Source of the DNA: Pseudomonadota bacterium | GTDB taxonomy: Bacteria; Pseudomonadota; Alphaproteobacteria; Elsterales; Elsteraceae | NCBI GenBank assembly: GCA_016195115.1 | Contig: JACQAI010000616.1 | Span: forward strand, 1-8,025 | Direction of reading: 5' to 3' | DNA: 8,025 nucleotides | Part shown: piece after piece, positions 7,708 to 8,025 of the stretch | Numbering within the stretch: the first letter of the stretch is position 1 | How the letters are laid out: the number at the start of each line of letters is the position of its first letter | Notes under the pieces: model-generated | What the model was told of the DNA's origin: nothing | What the model saw: only the letters and a program-made list of their open reading frames with translations | Database searches by the model: none | Translations under genes and position numbers: made by a program

Positions 7708-8025
7708 ATGCGGATCGCGATCATCGGCGCCGGCGGCGTCGGCTCGACCCTCGGACGATGCTGGGCCAAGGTCGGTCACGCGATCGACTTCGGCGTGCGC
7801 CATCCCGACAAGCCGGCGGTGCGCCAGCTGATTGCGGCGATCGGACCCGACAAGGCGCGCGCGGTCGCGCCGCGGGATGCGGCGCAGGCGAGCGACGTCG
7901 TCGTGCTGGCGACGCCGTGGGCGGCGACCATCGAGGCGGCGCGCGGCCTCGGACCGCTCGCCGGCAAGCCGGTGATCGACTGCACCAACCCGCTGACCCG
8001 TGTCACCGGCAAGCCGACGCTCGAG
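7708..8025 (+). CDS. NADP-binding oxidoreductase, F420-dependent NADP reductase-like, N-terminal part
   Basis: The first 106 codons are present and the gene runs off the right edge. The start MRIAIIGAGGVGSTLG carries the Rossmann G-x-G-x-x-G (G7, G9, G12). The second strand ends in GVRHPDKP, where R31 is suited to bind the NADP 2'-phosphate. Then come a strand SDVVVLATPW (about 62-71) and VIDCTNPL (about 89-96), all characteristic of the PF03807 family that includes the NADPH-dependent F420 reductases. Many bacterial members, such as DUF-type NADP reductases, have no proven F420 link, so the cofactor partner is open. AGGAG sits about 8 nt before the ATG and fixes the start. The gene lies 28 nt after the second ATPase gene with no terminator, so it probably belongs to the transporter operon and may process the imported compound. 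Confidence 0.82.
   Translation, partial: MRIAIIGAGGVGSTLGRCWAKVGHAIDFGVRHPDKPAVRQLIAAIGPDKARAVAPRDAAQASDVVVLATPWAATIEAARGLGPLAGKPVIDCTNPLTRVTGKPTLE

Overview
The window reads as chromosomal DNA of a GC-rich alphaproteobacterium. The base composition is strongly GC-skewed, with G or C at nearly every third codon position. This creates long antisense shadow frames that are not genes. The clearest taxonomic marker is an MmcB/DUF1052-type DNA repair protein, a family known mainly from Alphaproteobacteria. I cannot name the genus.

Left part (1-1686), small unrelated transcription units: the 5' end of a short-chain dehydrogenase on the minus strand (1-126); a divergent small membrane-anchored protein whose outer domain resembles the YbbC/NTF2-fold immunity family (304-660); an unrecognised helical protein with an acidic, proline-rich tail on the minus strand (709-1110); and mmcB on the plus strand (1201-1686). 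Two candidate regulatory sites stand out here. One is an exact TGTGA-N6-TCACA palindrome (254-269) between the first two genes. The other is a near-match to the alphaproteobacterial LexA box (1185-1199) just before mmcB.

Right part (1715-8025), one probable plus-strand operon: a single-domain cupin, a family-5 periplasmic solute-binding protein, two DppB/DppC-type permeases, two OppD/OppF-type ATPases, and the 5' part of an NADP-binding oxidoreductase of the F420-dependent reductase-like family. From the binding protein to the second ATPase the gaps are 14, 6 and 4 nt, followed by an 8-nt overlap. Clear Shine-Dalgarno sequences occur at the cupin, the binding protein and the reductase. The inner transporter genes have weak ones, which suggests translational coupling. 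The binding protein would deliver a ligand to the two permeases, and the two ATPases would power import. The cupin and the reductase are plausible enzymes acting on the imported compound, but the ligand cannot be read from the sequence.

I found no RNA gene, mobile element, CRISPR array or integration scar. I do not see a convincing new defence or genetic system. The points most worth a second look are the two regulatory sites, the immunity-like protein without a toxin, and the cupin-transporter-reductase cluster.
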